Counted from the first letter of the stretch, positions 1-9,109 are shown. The stretch: DNA of 64,000 nt from DASUNP01 sp963728545 (GCA_963728545.1 CAVSKO010000002.1:3162001-3226000); one strand, 5' to 3'. Program-made: numbers and translations. Notes: generated by a model from the sequence alone, not told the origin.

Positions 1-616
1 CGCTAGGGACGCTATTATCATCACCTCGCAAAAACTGACCAAGAAGCGCAGGTTCTGATGATAGCTGGTTCGTAGACTCCCATCGCTTTATCATCATTTC
101 TCGATACTCGAAGTATTCAACAAGTTCTGCTGGCGTTAACAAGGTGGCGCAAATTCCAGCATAGTCCAACCAAGGAATTATGTGAATGAATCCCGCTGTT
201 CGGCTGATATGGTGGCGCACACGCAGTAAGTCTTTGGGGAAACCTTCGTTTGGCGAATAAACAATAAGTTTGATTATGTGCTTTAGTTTTATTGCGCTAA
301 CATTAAATATATGCCCCTTTTGGTTCGAGATGTTTATGTCGGGATACTCTTGCAGAAAACGCAAAGTATTCCTTACTTGAGATGTGGCCTTCGAAAGAAC
401 CTCTTTTTTGAACCAGTTCCGGTCACTTTTATCAGAAGAGTTCTCAGTTGTCCGCTGCTTCAATTGATAAACAATTAGAAGATCGTCAATCCATATAGCG
501 TGGTCTGCAAATTCCTCCGACTGCCCTGGACTAGGAAAGAAATTATTACTTGAAAAAGAGAACTCTCGGTAAAATATATTTGCATTTATTTGATCAAGGA
601 CATCTTGAAGTATCAT
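1..616 (-). CDS. Nuclease-like hypothetical protein, 3' end outside window
   Basis: An open frame runs leftward from an ATG at 614-616 off the window edge (205 codons seen, no stop). It begins MILQDVLDQINANIFYREF. Around residues 33-53 it reads EEFADHAIWIDDLLIVYQLK: an acidic residue, then ID-DLLIVYQLKQR. This resembles the core of PD-(D/E)XK-type nuclease-like proteins (acidic residue, then hydrophobic strand, then Q/E-x-K). The start lies 46 bp after the core site of the attC at 662-754, as expected for the next cassette in a minus-oriented array. Family assignment is inference; that it is a real gene is well supported by the long uninterrupted frame. Confidence 0.6.
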   Translation of the reverse strand, partial: MILQDVLDQINANIFYREFSFSSNNFFPSPGQSEEFADHAIWIDDLLIVYQLKQRTTENSSDKSDRNWFKKEVLSKATSQVRNTLRFLQEYPDINISNQKGHIFNVSAIKLKHIIKLIVYSPNEGFPKDLLRVRHHISRTAGFIHIIPWLDYAGICATLLTPAELVEYFEYREMMIKRWESTNQLSSEPALLGQFLRGDDNSVPS

Positions 617-661
617 TTCTATATTTTACTCTCTGCTTAACCGTCATGGACACCTCAGGTG

Positions 662-754
662 GTCTAACGGCCGTGTTGACCGGGCGGCGGCGGAACACTG
701 GAAGTAACCATAAGAAATGCGCTTCCGCCGCTCCGGTCCAACACATTGTTAGAC
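662..754 (-). other. attC site
   Basis: Read on the minus strand it starts GTCTAAC (inverse core, 748-754) and ends GTTAGAC (core, 662-668), with paired arms CCGGAGCGGCGGAAGCG and CCGCCGCCGCCCGG. It closes the cassette carrying the membrane protein at 772-1095. Confidence 0.9.
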
Positions 755-771
755 GCGCACTGGAACAGGGT

Positions 772-1095
772 TCATACATCTCTTATCCTGCTCCTTCCGA
801 TGAAACCGCTTATGATACTGATTGTGCCATAGAGTCCTACTATCACGGCAGTGGACAACCACCCAAACCAAATACTAAGAAAAGCTCCTGCGACTGAGAC
901 AATAATAATTGCTAATATTGGCACGGAGAACTGCTTAGCTCCTCCAATCCCCTCTTCCATAGCTGACAGCAAGAATGTGCTCGAACCCAAGACACATAGA
1001 ATCGCCACTATCTTCAACCAGAGTAAGTCAGGCCAAATTAAGTGAAGTCCAACCGTCGCCAGTGGCAATGTAAGAAGTATGAAGCCGAAAAGCAT
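772..1095 (-). CDS. Small membrane protein of unknown function
   Basis: 107 residues, nearly all hydrophobic, with four predicted membrane segments (about residues 2-20, 26-44, 57-76 and 80-100) and a basic C-terminus GRSRIRDV. No enzymatic motif is visible. It is the only gene of the cassette between the attC core at 1195 and the inverse core at 748, and ends 18 bp before that attC. Unrecognised family; likely an inner-membrane protein. Confidence 0.65.
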   Translation of the reverse strand: MLFGFILLTLPLATVGLHLIWPDLLWLKIVAILCVLGSSTFLLSAMEEGIGGAKQFSVPILAIIIVSVAGAFLSIWFGWLSTAVIVGLYGTISIISGFIGRSRIRDV

Positions 1096-1194
1096 TTATT
1101 CCCCTCAGATCAGTAATAGTTACGAGGTCGCCCAAGTATGATTCTTAGCTCAAGCAAATTGACTCTACCTACGACGCCGCTATTGACCGCAAGC

Positions 1195-1252
1195 GTCTAA
1201 CGTCTAGCTGAGGCGCGCGCGGTAGCGCGTTGCCTCCAGCAACTTGTTCGCC
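1195..1252 (-). other. Short attC site
   Basis: On the minus strand it runs from GGCGAAC (1246-1252) to GTTAGAC (1195-1201), only 58 bp, with arms CTGGAGGCAACGCGC and GCGCGCGCCTCAG. The non-canonical inverse core GGCGAAC matches GTTCGCC at the far end of this cassette (6158-6164), so it closes the three-gene glycan cassette. Confidence 0.75.
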
Positions 1253-1396
1253 CAATCGGTTCTCACTTTTGCCAGTCCCGCTTAGGTACATTGATGCTCT
1301 GACGGACTTTCCGTAGGTCATCCAAAGTCCTTCCACACCCTACTAAATTCATTGCGCTCATGTTTCTCTTTCAATTGTCGAGCGTCGATCCATTAC

Positions 1397-3022
1397 CTAA
1401 GTCGAGCCAGCTATAGAGTTTGGCATCCTCAAGTATGCCTGATAATTTGTCGATGACTTCAACATATAGCTTCGCCCTTCAATCACAAAGCCGTCCAAAT
1501 TGTGCTCTATCGTAAAGGCCGAGAGATCGGCTATGTTGTTTATGAATCCCCTTCTTTTGAAATTCAGGGAGGTATTACACAAGACACCGTAACCGGTACG
1601 TGCCTTGAATGCCATAAGCAGCTCATGCAAATGGCTGTTAGTCACAGGGGACACCGTTTGAATGCGCGCCGTCCCATTGACATGTGTCACCGCAGCTAGC
1701 GCATCCGTAGAAACGAAATGCGTGTAAAGCATAAATGGGCTCGGGTGATTGCAGCCAAACCATCTAACAGCATCTTCTTCGAGGCAGACGGGCGCAATCG
1801 GACGAAACTGTTCGCGCTGCTTAATCTCATTCAGCCGCACCCTAGTGCTATCCTGGAATGGCGAAGCAAGAATCGAACGATTTCCCAACGCGCGTGGTCC
1901 GATTTCGTATTTTCCATTTACCCATCCGATGATCAGATTGCTAGCCAACATGTCGGCAATCATTGCGTAGTTCGTTTCGTACTCATCAAATAAAGATGCG
2001 TCGAATGCGGCATTGGCTATAAATTCAAGGCCAGAGTAGACATTCCAATCTATCTTAGGGTTCCCTGTTAAATGGAACTGCGCGTCAATCGCCGTGCCGA
2101 TCGCTGAGCCTGAATCGTTGGCAACAGGTGGCACGAATATCTCGGAAAAAAGATTGGTCTCCTTCCACTTCGTGTTCCAGTCACAATTAAGTCCGCAGCC
2201 TCCAGTGATCAGCAACGGCATGCCTCTCATCATGTTCGACTCGGCAAATTGATAAAAACGATCAAATATTCTGTTGCTGAAAATCCCTGCGAAATTACGA
2301 AACTCCGGATCATCCAACCCTACGTTGTAGTGTCGACAATGCCTTAACACCTCACACTCCTTCGGCTTTAGGTGCAGGCAATCCTGCATGAGAAACGCGA
2401 TTATTTTCTCCTCTTCATCCGAAGGCTTGCTTCTCTTCGAGAACGAAGCCAAAGCCATGAGTTTTCCCGCGTCAGAAAATCGGGAGAATTCTGCAACACT
2501 TTTATCAAAGGTTGGGTCAGCCAAGCCGTAGAGCAGGGCATAACGATGTCCAGGTTCAGGCATGACATCGGCGAGCTTTGTCAAATTGAACTCGGAATCG
2601 ATTTTGTAGAATGATCCGATCACTCCTTCCCAAAGTAATGCATAGCACGGGGTGCCCTTGGGCAGATTCGACATGCCAAAGGCACAGAGAAGATGGGAAC
2701 GTTCGTGGGATGATGAGAAGTATTGAACCGTCTTCCCCAATAGGCGTTTTTGACTAACTATAATGTCGCTGGTACTGACGCCATAGTATCCAGCAAGAAA
2801 GTACTGTTCAGACAGATGCGTGTCGCTAGGCCACCAGCCACCTATACAAAGCACGTCGGGAACTTCTTTGAGTTCACCGAGAACACTGAACACATCCGGA
2901 ACGGACAGTGGTGAGTGTCGATAACGGGAGTGTTTCTCAGCCTCAATTGAGGCTACTAAATGTCCGTCCTCAAGATAAGCGAATGCGCCATCGTGACCCG
3001 GATTGAATGATAGAATTTTCAT
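1397..3022 (-). CDS. NodU/TobZ-family carbamoyltransferase
   Basis: 541 residues beginning MKILSFNPGHDGAFAYLEDG, the usual N-terminus of the NodU/CmcH/TobZ family, which transfers a carbamoyl group from carbamoyl phosphate via carbamoyl-adenylate to a sugar or antibiotic hydroxyl. The C-terminal YrdC-like half is recognisable from GKYEIGPRALGNRSILASPF, then REQFRPIAPVCLEEDA and LCNTSLNFKRRGFI. I chose the ATG at 3022; a TTG 18 bp upstream is possible. It is the third gene of a minus-strand cluster after the GT32 and GT25/GH16 genes, 33 bp downstream of the latter, so it probably carbamoylates the glycan they build. Family is well supported, the substrate unknown. Confidence 0.88.
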   Translation of the reverse strand: MKILSFNPGHDGAFAYLEDGHLVASIEAEKHSRYRHSPLSVPDVFSVLGELKEVPDVLCIGGWWPSDTHLSEQYFLAGYYGVSTSDIIVSQKRLLGKTVQYFSSSHERSHLLCAFGMSNLPKGTPCYALLWEGVIGSFYKIDSEFNLTKLADVMPEPGHRYALLYGLADPTFDKSVAEFSRFSDAGKLMALASFSKRSKPSDEEEKIIAFLMQDCLHLKPKECEVLRHCRHYNVGLDDPEFRNFAGIFSNRIFDRFYQFAESNMMRGMPLLITGGCGLNCDWNTKWKETNLFSEIFVPPVANDSGSAIGTAIDAQFHLTGNPKIDWNVYSGLEFIANAAFDASLFDEYETNYAMIADMLASNLIIGWVNGKYEIGPRALGNRSILASPFQDSTRVRLNEIKQREQFRPIAPVCLEEDAVRWFGCNHPSPFMLYTHFVSTDALAAVTHVNGTARIQTVSPVTNSHLHELLMAFKARTGYGVLCNTSLNFKRRGFINNIADLSAFTIEHNLDGFVIEGRSYMLKSSTNYQAYLRMPNSIAGST

Positions 3023-3055
3023 TGTGCCAGCTGACTCCAATTAAAACTACGCAGC

Positions 3056-5254
3056 CTAACTTACCCGGCGTAGATCATCCGGCCCGGGCGAGGAAATAAC
3101 GGAATTGGCCTCCAGAGCAATCGATCCTACTATAGTGGTTGCAGGGAGCCGTCGGTTGTTGATTCGCCCGGCAAGTTTGGTAGAACGAGATAGCCAACTG
3201 TTGACATGGAGCGACAGTGGAAGGTGCGGGATTGGTGTCGGATCCCAGATCGCGCGCCTATGGACCAGATTATCGTCAACTAACCAGCGGATCTCGCACG
3301 GGCTCCATTCAATTGCGAAGCGGTGGCTTGCTTTGGATGCGTCAAACCCGAGTTCAATATAGCTTGGAGCACCTCTATAGCCATAGTCAAAGTTTGCTCC
3401 TTCGCCACCTGGGTTGTAGAAGACATTGACCAAAAGGCGGTCTGGTCGATTCCCCGCGATCTCGATATCTATTTCCTGTCGTGGTGAGTTACGGTGGAGA
3501 AAAAATCCGGTGACCACCCCGGGCACATTTGATGCTTGGATGGTTGCTTCGAATTTTCCGAACAAGTATTGGTCCCGACTGCATAACGAAGCGGCGGTAT
3601 AATCTCGAACGCCTAGGGGCTCCCTTTTGACGGAAAGCGCAGCCCCGTTTCCAGAACTGAATTCGACATTCGAGGGGCGAAACAACGCCAAATTGTCCGT
3701 GAAAGTGTCGCTTCTTAGAAGCCAGCGTCTCGTGTCGAGACATTCCAAACAGTCGGTAAATCTAAACTTTCCAGTGTCCGTTTGCCCATCCTCTGTCGGG
3801 ACAGCGCTAATTCCTTGCCACCACTTACGGGGCTCAATGACCCATGGCGACCGATCACGCTTAGGGCTTTTGCATTTTAGGACTTGGTCCGCTTCAATTG
3901 TTCCGTCGAGAATTGGTCTTTGGCCAAGGTCCTTCAGCGCAGGGTAGGAGCAGGTGGGCGGCGCACATCTGAGGTGTTCGCAAACGACTTGCCATCTGTT
4001 CGGTTCCTCTGAATGAAGCACAGCTATGTCGGCACCATTGAGGTCGTCCTCAACACTGAGGAAAGTGCCATCTGCTGCGATGCCCTTGGCTGCGGTAAGA
4101 ATAAACTTTGCCTTCGGGTAGCGACTCCGGAGTTCCCTGCCTCTTGCGTCCAAAGATCCTATGTTTACATATGCGTCAAAAACCCGATTGCCTCTTCCCT
4201 CAAGAAGCCGTTCTAATTCAGGAGCTGGTAATGCCTGGAGATCACTGCAGCATCTGTATCCTAGCATGGACAAAGCCATTGCAAGCGATGAATGGCCGGA
4301 GCCTTCAGGCCCAAAAGCAAACACTGGTTGCTCAGCTGGGCGGATGTTAAATAGGGATGCTCCTTCACTAGTGATCGCGCCAATTGTAGTGAGAGTGGGA
4401 AGTATTGAATACAAGTTGGTAGATCTAGCGTCACGTCGTTGGCTAATAAGAGGCCGTTTAGTCGCGCGTACATCCAGCACTTCGAACTGGTGATTTATCC
4501 AGAGGTCAATGGGGCCACGACAAGGAAGTAGGCGAAGGAGTTTCTCAGCACCCTTGCGGGAAAGAACATATCCGGACAGATGCCAGAGCCCGCGCACTGG
4601 GCGGAATACGTTACTTGAAAGAAAGGTTTTTGGCGCACCGTGCTTCACTTCGAGATACGACACATAAAGAACGTCGAATCTGCCCTTCTTATCATATTCG
4701 GCCACGACTTCGTCCCACGCCTGGTCCAGATATCTTGAAAATCCGAAACGAAACCATACGTCGTCTTCAAGGATAAGTGCGTACTCATGATTACTCGACG
4801 CAACCTGCCTCCAAACATTGATGTGTGATCGAGCGACTGCAATCTCAGCCCGACTCATTCGAATCGGAGTATTTAGTTCGAGACGCGTGGGAAGAACTAA
4901 CGGTTGGGGTTCTACAAAAAGCTGATCTCCAAGCGTATAAAATGGATCAATGTCGGCATCCTTGGGTGGCTCCTGCGAGAATTTATTAGCATCGACGGCG
5001 ACATGCCGCTCAGTCAGGCTCAAGAGTTCAGCTCCCGACGAGTCCAATATGTGCCTGAGCTCTTGCTCCATCTTGGACCAGCGGCCCGGTTCACGATCAA
5101 GGTTGATGACATAGACCTTCTCAATCCTATGGCCTTTCGCCGCACCTTGGACACCGAATGTTTGACACTTTCGCCTCGGCAGAAGCCTCCGAAGAGTCAG
5201 CCAGAATCGGAAAACGTGACAGACAGCTGCTAGTGGACGGCGCGCCAAGTTCAT
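3056..5254 (-). CDS. GT25 glycosyltransferase / P-loop (sulfotransferase-like) / GH16-like fusion protein
   Basis: 732 residues with three apparent modules. Residues ~44-290 look like glycosyltransferase family 25 (LPS-type): KVYVINLDREPGRW, later ALILEDDVWF (acidic motif ~162-165) and GLWHLSGYVLS. Residues ~310-460 hold FAFGPEGSGHSSLAMALSMLG, a P-loop like that of sulfotransferase-type folds, but degenerate. Residues ~500-720 resemble a GH16 concanavalin-like domain; EIDIEI at 594-599 fits the catalytic E-x-D-x-E, with FGKFEATIQA before it and HRFAIEWSPCEIRWLVD after. ATGA overlap with the GT32 gene upstream indicates translational coupling. No signal peptide is evident, so where the GH16 part would act is unclear. 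The combination is unusual; activities are inferred from motifs only. Confidence 0.72.
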   Translation of the reverse strand: MNLARRPLAAVCHVFRFWLTLRRLLPRRKCQTFGVQGAAKGHRIEKVYVINLDREPGRWSKMEQELRHILDSSGAELLSLTERHVAVDANKFSQEPPKDADIDPFYTLGDQLFVEPQPLVLPTRLELNTPIRMSRAEIAVARSHINVWRQVASSNHEYALILEDDVWFRFGFSRYLDQAWDEVVAEYDKKGRFDVLYVSYLEVKHGAPKTFLSSNVFRPVRGLWHLSGYVLSRKGAEKLLRLLPCRGPIDLWINHQFEVLDVRATKRPLISQRRDARSTNLYSILPTLTTIGAITSEGASLFNIRPAEQPVFAFGPEGSGHSSLAMALSMLGYRCCSDLQALPAPELERLLEGRGNRVFDAYVNIGSLDARGRELRSRYPKAKFILTAAKGIAADGTFLSVEDDLNGADIAVLHSEEPNRWQVVCEHLRCAPPTCSYPALKDLGQRPILDGTIEADQVLKCKSPKRDRSPWVIEPRKWWQGISAVPTEDGQTDTGKFRFTDCLECLDTRRWLLRSDTFTDNLALFRPSNVEFSSGNGAALSVKREPLGVRDYTAASLCSRDQYLFGKFEATIQASNVPGVVTGFFLHRNSPRQEIDIEIAGNRPDRLLVNVFYNPGGEGANFDYGYRGAPSYIELGFDASKASHRFAIEWSPCEIRWLVDDNLVHRRAIWDPTPIPHLPLSLHVNSWLSRSTKLAGRINNRRLPATTIVGSIALEANSVISSPGPDDLRRVS

Positions 5255-6138
5255 CGCTCCTCCGTGCGCCGTGAGGCCCGATACGCTTGCCGATTCGAAA
5301 GCCTCCAGTTTCTCTTATCACTCCGGTAACTGAGTGGCCACTTACTGGTGGAAGTCTTCTCCCAATCGTGCAAAACGAGCAGCGCTTCCTCCGGACAGCT
5401 TTCATCAGCGACCACTTCGAATATGGATCTGGTGAGGTTGCCGGGGCCAGTGGTTGCCTGGACTTCGGGCAGCTCGCCTTCTGATTCTTGCTCAAGGGCT
5501 ATCGTAGCGTTCAGCAGTGCACGCTCTATAATAGGATGATTGCGAACCGCGATCAAAGGGGTGGTATTGAAGTAGAAGATCCAGCTCAATTCGTTTGCCC
5601 CCGGATTAACAAAAACTGAGGGTGGAACCATCTGAGCTGTCGCAATGTCGTAGCAGAACGGCTGGAGCTTCAACCGCCCATCTGTGAAGAGGCGATCGAT
5701 TGTCGTTCCATGATAGATGTCGTCAGCGTCAATATAGAAGCCCCCCTCTACGAAGATGTAGGAGTAACGGAAGTAGTCCGACTTCATTGAAGGGTGATAG
5801 CACTTGTCAAATGCGCTCTCATATCGCGAGCCCAAGTGGATCCGGATAAATTCCCTTGCAGATCTCTCGTCGAAAACCTGAAGCTCGAATCCGGATTGCT
5901 CGAGTTTCTTCCAGGACTCCATGCAATCCCTAACGTCCCGGGGCAATCGGCCAAGATCATCCCAAAACTGCACTATGCGTCTTGGAGGTGTGGCTGGTAT
6001 GGCTAGGTGCGCTGCGGGCGCCCGGACTTGTTCATTGGAGCGTTGTACCAACTCCCGGACGAAATTGGAGCGAGCACGGTCGTCCTTTCCTAGGGGATCT
6101 TTTTCACTGGATTCGTGCACATTCATTTGGTTGTTCAT
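5251..6138 (-). CDS. GT32-family glycosyltransferase (DXD sugar-binding)
   Basis: 295 residues from the ATG at 6138; an upstream in-frame start would begin inside the attC at 6158-6249 and is rejected. PPRRIVQFWDDLGRLP followed by a variable stretch, KSDYFRYSYIFVEGGFYIDADD, is the Gly_transf_sug (OCH1/capsular GT32) signature; the DXD-type motif DADD at ~137-140 binds the nucleotide sugar with a metal. First gene of the cassette; its stop overlaps the next start (ATGA). Likely cytoplasmic, adding a hexose to the same glycan handled by the next two genes. Confidence 0.82.
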   Translation of the reverse strand: MNNQMNVHESSEKDPLGKDDRARSNFVRELVQRSNEQVRAPAAHLAIPATPPRRIVQFWDDLGRLPRDVRDCMESWKKLEQSGFELQVFDERSAREFIRIHLGSRYESAFDKCYHPSMKSDYFRYSYIFVEGGFYIDADDIYHGTTIDRLFTDGRLKLQPFCYDIATAQMVPPSVFVNPGANELSWIFYFNTTPLIAVRNHPIIERALLNATIALEQESEGELPEVQATTGPGNLTRSIFEVVADESCPEEALLVLHDWEKTSTSKWPLSYRSDKRNWRLSNRQAYRASRRTEER

Positions 6139-6157
6139 TGTATGGGTGGCCTCCACA

Positions 6158-6249
6158 GGCGAACGCTCGTGTTGACCGGGCCGCCGCCGTACACTCAAGG
6201 AATGTTAAGAGACTCGCTTCGGCGGCTCCGGTCGAAGACGTTGTTAGAC
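6158..6249 (-). other. attC site
   Basis: Minus-strand inverse core GTCTAAC (6243-6249), core GTTCGCC (6158-6164), arms CGGAGCCGCCGAAGCGA and GGCGGCGGCCCGG. It closes the cassette of the secreted protein at 6256-6696 and opens the glycan cassette. Confidence 0.88.
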
Positions 6250-6255
6250 GCGCTG

Positions 6256-6696
6256 TCATTTTCGACAGATTCTTTCTTTCCATCGTATTCGTGCATACCG
6301 CTCTTTGTCATCTCCACCGTTTCGTATAATTGTGACCCGTTCGTAGGTGGACATACCTCCAAAACAGTTATTCAAAGGTAAACAGACAATGTTGAGAAAA
6401 GTCCCCATGATTAGTTTTCCACGCTGGCTCTTTGGCACCAGTTCATCGATGATTTCGGTGAGCGTCGTCGATTGCATAGTCTTAGTGATAGGGGAGTTTA
6501 AATCCAGTGTGAGCTGTTGGGGATGAATTATCATTTCGCATACATCTCCCGCCTCGGCATAGTTAACAGTTAAAAATACACCGGGTCGAATAGTAAGTGT
6601 TTCTGAGATAGGTGAGCCATATTTTTTGTGGAATTCTTCTTGGGATTGCGCGTTAACACTGATGCAGATAAACAATATGGCAACCAAAGCTTTCAT
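6256..6696 (-). CDS. Secreted hypothetical protein
   Basis: 146 residues with a signal peptide MKALVAILFICISVNAQSQ (cleavage about residue 17-19). The mature part contains four cysteines (GDVCEMI, NIVCLPLNNCFGG and ERICRK) that could form disulfides in the periplasm. No family recognised. Only gene of its cassette; the stop lies 7 bp before the attC inverse core. Confidence 0.65.
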   Translation of the reverse strand: MKALVAILFICISVNAQSQEEFHKKYGSPISETLTIRPGVFLTVNYAEAGDVCEMIIHPQQLTLDLNSPITKTMQSTTLTEIIDELVPKSQRGKLIMGTFLNIVCLPLNNCFGGMSTYERVTIIRNGGDDKERYARIRWKERICRK

Positions 6697-6739
6697 AAAG
6701 CATCCTCCAATTCTGTGAAACGGCTAGTCACGGGCAAGC

Positions 6740-6809
6740 GTCTAACGACTCGCATCAGCGGGGCCGCGAACGGTATTGATAGATTGATGAGAAACTCGCT
6801 TCGCGGCCT
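6740..6809 (-). other. Half attC site cut by IS1-like transposon
   Basis: Core GTTAGAC on the minus strand (6740-6746) followed by the usual stem as far as CGCGGCCT (6802-6809), where the left end of a transposon (GGTAGTG) begins. The other half of this attC is not found at the right side of the element, so a deletion or rearrangement followed the insertion. Confidence 0.82.
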
Positions 6810-7007
6810 GGTAGTGTCTTAAAAGTGTGTTGCTCAAAATAGTACGCCGCTATTTTCTCATGCCGGAAACATCCCGCCAATAATTTGATATAATCCCTTT
6901 GAAATCGGCTCGCCTTACAAAAGGGTCGCTCCCTTTTGGACAGCATGCCATCCTGAGCATGTTGGCGAGTCGAGAATATCAGGAGCAGCTTACAGGAGGC
7001 TGCGAAG

Positions 7008-8339
7008 ATGGGTGAAGATGTAAAGGCAAAACCTTCAGCGAACTACGATCCGGCGCTTTTTCCGCTGCCTAGTAATTGCGCTCTCGTCACCTACTCGAAT
7101 GAGAGCGGGGAAGATATAGATTTTCTGCTGATACCGCTTTCCGATGATAGTCCGCCCGAAGATCAGACGGCACATGCTTATGAGATTCAGCAAAGAGCAG
7201 ATGACATTATAGACCTAGATAAATTAGTAAACCCTGAGAAAGTTATATCCGTCGCCAGAGGCATTGCCGACTGTGCAGCCATCATTGTCGCTACTAATGT
7301 CGGCGCTATGTACATGCGGCGCTCCTCGCATGAAGAGTCAACACCCGCAGTCGCTATAACTCTCGAAGGTGTGACACTGCCTAAAACTGAAGGTGAGGCA
7401 GATACCTTGATAACTCGCGCGATAGTTGAGCATGTAACAACCACAATCGGCGCAAAAATCTTCAGCAACGCGCAACAGGCGCTAGACGGATGTACGCTCA
7501 TATGGCGGCACGTCTACAGTAGTGTTTTGTTTACGATTGAACGCGAACATGGAGACTTGGATGGTATTTCACGCGATACAATGGATTCCTTTTTCTCTAA
7601 ATACTATGATCGTGACTTAGCAAGCTATTTTCAGAGGGCTTTGCTTTCTTACGCCGCACTAATTGCCGCGCCGTACCTTGAAAATCTGAATCCCGCCTCG
7701 TGGCATATCGAACAGCTTAGGGCATTTGTTGGCATGGAACTATCAGATGAAATTAGCCCATCAGGAACAACCGTTGAAATTCTTTCTGCTAATTATCTCA
7801 GCGAGTTGCCGGAAGTGCTAAAGGAATCACCGGAACCGCGAGGCGATATTGCATACTTATATAGTAATGGGCAAATCAATCTACATGCGGCTGCGGGGAA
7901 TAAAATTGCTGCTCTTAACCAAGTAAACCGAAAACGCGGCGGCGACCGTCGAAAACAATGGAAAAAGGATTTGTGGTCTGAGCCTAACTTAAAGGAATAC
8001 ACCTTGCTAGTTAAAGAACTCGCGCCTAAATGGATTTGGCTTAAATCCAACGAATACGACCCGAATTTCTCCACCCCGCAAGAATGGGTTGACGATGTAC
8101 GACAGCGGAGAGATTTTAAAGGCTTATTAGGTCAGTATAAGAAACTAACCGATGCGTTACTGTTGCGCGTGACCGATGGCAGTTTAAGTGAGTCTCAACG
8201 AGAGCCTACGCCTCTCGCCTGCTTTCACGCCGCTCATGAATTAGGCATCATAGAGGCATACGAAAGGAACGGCGAAGACCCGCCGCCTGTCAACACGCTA
8301 GTAGATTACTACACTAAAGGATTGAAACTTATACCTTAA
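7008..8339 (+). CDS. Cargo protein of unknown function (element 1)
   Basis: 443 residues. AGGAGG lies eight bases before the ATG, a strong ribosome site. No signal peptide or membrane segment stands out. The sequence is acidic in its N-terminal half and basic around residues 308-325 (NRKRGGDRRKQWKKD), then WSEPNLKEYTLLVKELAPKWIWLKS. No domain recognised. It occupies the place taken by a membrane coiled-coil protein in the second element, so it is variable transposon cargo rather than part of the mobility machinery. A perfect hairpin follows 4 bp after the stop. Confidence 0.65.
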   Translation: MGEDVKAKPSANYDPALFPLPSNCALVTYSNESGEDIDFLLIPLSDDSPPEDQTAHAYEIQQRADDIIDLDKLVNPEKVISVARGIADCAAIIVATNVGAMYMRRSSHEESTPAVAITLEGVTLPKTEGEADTLITRAIVEHVTTTIGAKIFSNAQQALDGCTLIWRHVYSSVLFTIEREHGDLDGISRDTMDSFFSKYYDRDLASYFQRALLSYAALIAAPYLENLNPASWHIEQLRAFVGMELSDEISPSGTTVEILSANYLSELPEVLKESPEPRGDIAYLYSNGQINLHAAAGNKIAALNQVNRKRGGDRRKQWKKDLWSEPNLKEYTLLVKELAPKWIWLKSNEYDPNFSTPQEWVDDVRQRRDFKGLLGQYKKLTDALLLRVTDGSLSESQREPTPLACFHAAHELGIIEAYERNGEDPPPVNTLVDYYTKGLKLIP

Positions 8340-8343
8340 CAGC

Positions 8344-8375
8344 CCGACGTAGCAAACTAACCTTTGCTACGTCGG
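8344..8375 (+). terminator. Hairpin after cargo gene
   Basis: CCGACGTAGCAAA and TTTGCTACGTCGG form a perfect 13-bp stem with a 6-nt loop directly after the cargo stop codon. There is no T-run, so it may be a transcript-end hairpin of another type. Confidence 0.55.
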
Positions 8376-8504
8376 ATGCCCAATCAAGCAAAGAATCATT
8401 TGCCTGCGGATAAGAAAATCATTACTTCCCATCGTTCCCTTATACTAGCCCTGACGTTATGAGATTTGTTTTGCTATTTGGAGGTATTTAGAGCGCAAAT
8501 AAAC

Positions 8505-8538
8505 AGAGCCGGAATGATAGTCAAGATCATCCGGCTCT
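8505..8538. terminator. Hairpin in non-coding part of element 1
   Basis: AGAGCCGG and CCGGCTCT pair, continued by ATGAT and ATCAT around a short loop. It lies between the cargo gene and the zinc-ribbon gene; role unknown. Confidence 0.4.
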
Positions 8539-8595
8539 AAAGTTAGTCCCAGTTTTATAACCAACCCGCATGTGTATGCGGGCTATGAGGTTAAT

Positions 8596-8745
8596 GTGTG
8601 TAAAGTAACTCGAAACGTGTTGCATGTCAAGATTGAGATCGAACTACGGCGTGCGTTACTTGGATACACGATCCAGCAACGCGGGCGCAAAATTATAATC
8701 ACGATCAATGATGGTGAGATCGTAATCACCTTGAAGCCGCCATAA
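8596..8745 (+). CDS. Possible 49-residue peptide
   Basis: GTG-started frame ending KIIITINDGEIVITLKPP before TAA, with amphipathic strand-like sequence. No ribosome site is clear and there is no counterpart in the second element, so this is a weak call. Confidence 0.25.
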   Translation: MCKVTRNVLHVKIEIELRRALLGYTIQQRGRKIIITINDGEIVITLKPP

Positions 8746-8761
8746 TGAGCATGCCCTGATT

Positions 8762-8917
8762 TCAGGGCTTCTTTATTGGGCGTTGTCGTGGCTTATTCCA
8801 ATAAGGCGACTTGCATGCCGGACAAAACTTCGGCTCTTGTCCGGCATCTCTCGGAACCCACTCGTTACCGCAACGCTCACAACGCCAACCCCATACTATC
8901 AGTTTTATCTTTGCCAT
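8762..8917 (-). CDS. Small zinc-ribbon protein of the IS1-like element
   Basis: 51 residues with two CxxC pairs: WRCERCGNEW and FCPACKSPYWN, typical of a zinc ribbon. The second element carries a clear homologue at 37387-37539 (FRCERCEHEW and VCPKCKSPYW) in the same place and orientation, about 200 bp upstream of and divergent from the transposase. Conservation in both copies shows it is a real, transposon-borne gene. A regulator of transposase expression or a transposition cofactor is plausible but not shown. Confidence 0.75.
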   Translation of the reverse strand: MAKIKLIVWGWRCERCGNEWVPRDAGQEPKFCPACKSPYWNKPRQRPIKKP

Positions 8918-9109
8918 GCCGACAGTATATTATGAGAAATAATACTATGTCAAATAATATATACGAGTCGCATGGAACTTTGAAAGCTCAAAAGTTAAAG
9001 GCTCAGGTGTTACTAGCACTTGAGCCTTTACTAAACCGAAAGCGATTGCTCGCAAACGGCCTGGATAACCTGATTGTGAGCTAATCGCCGGAGAAAGGCA
9101 AGGCTCACT

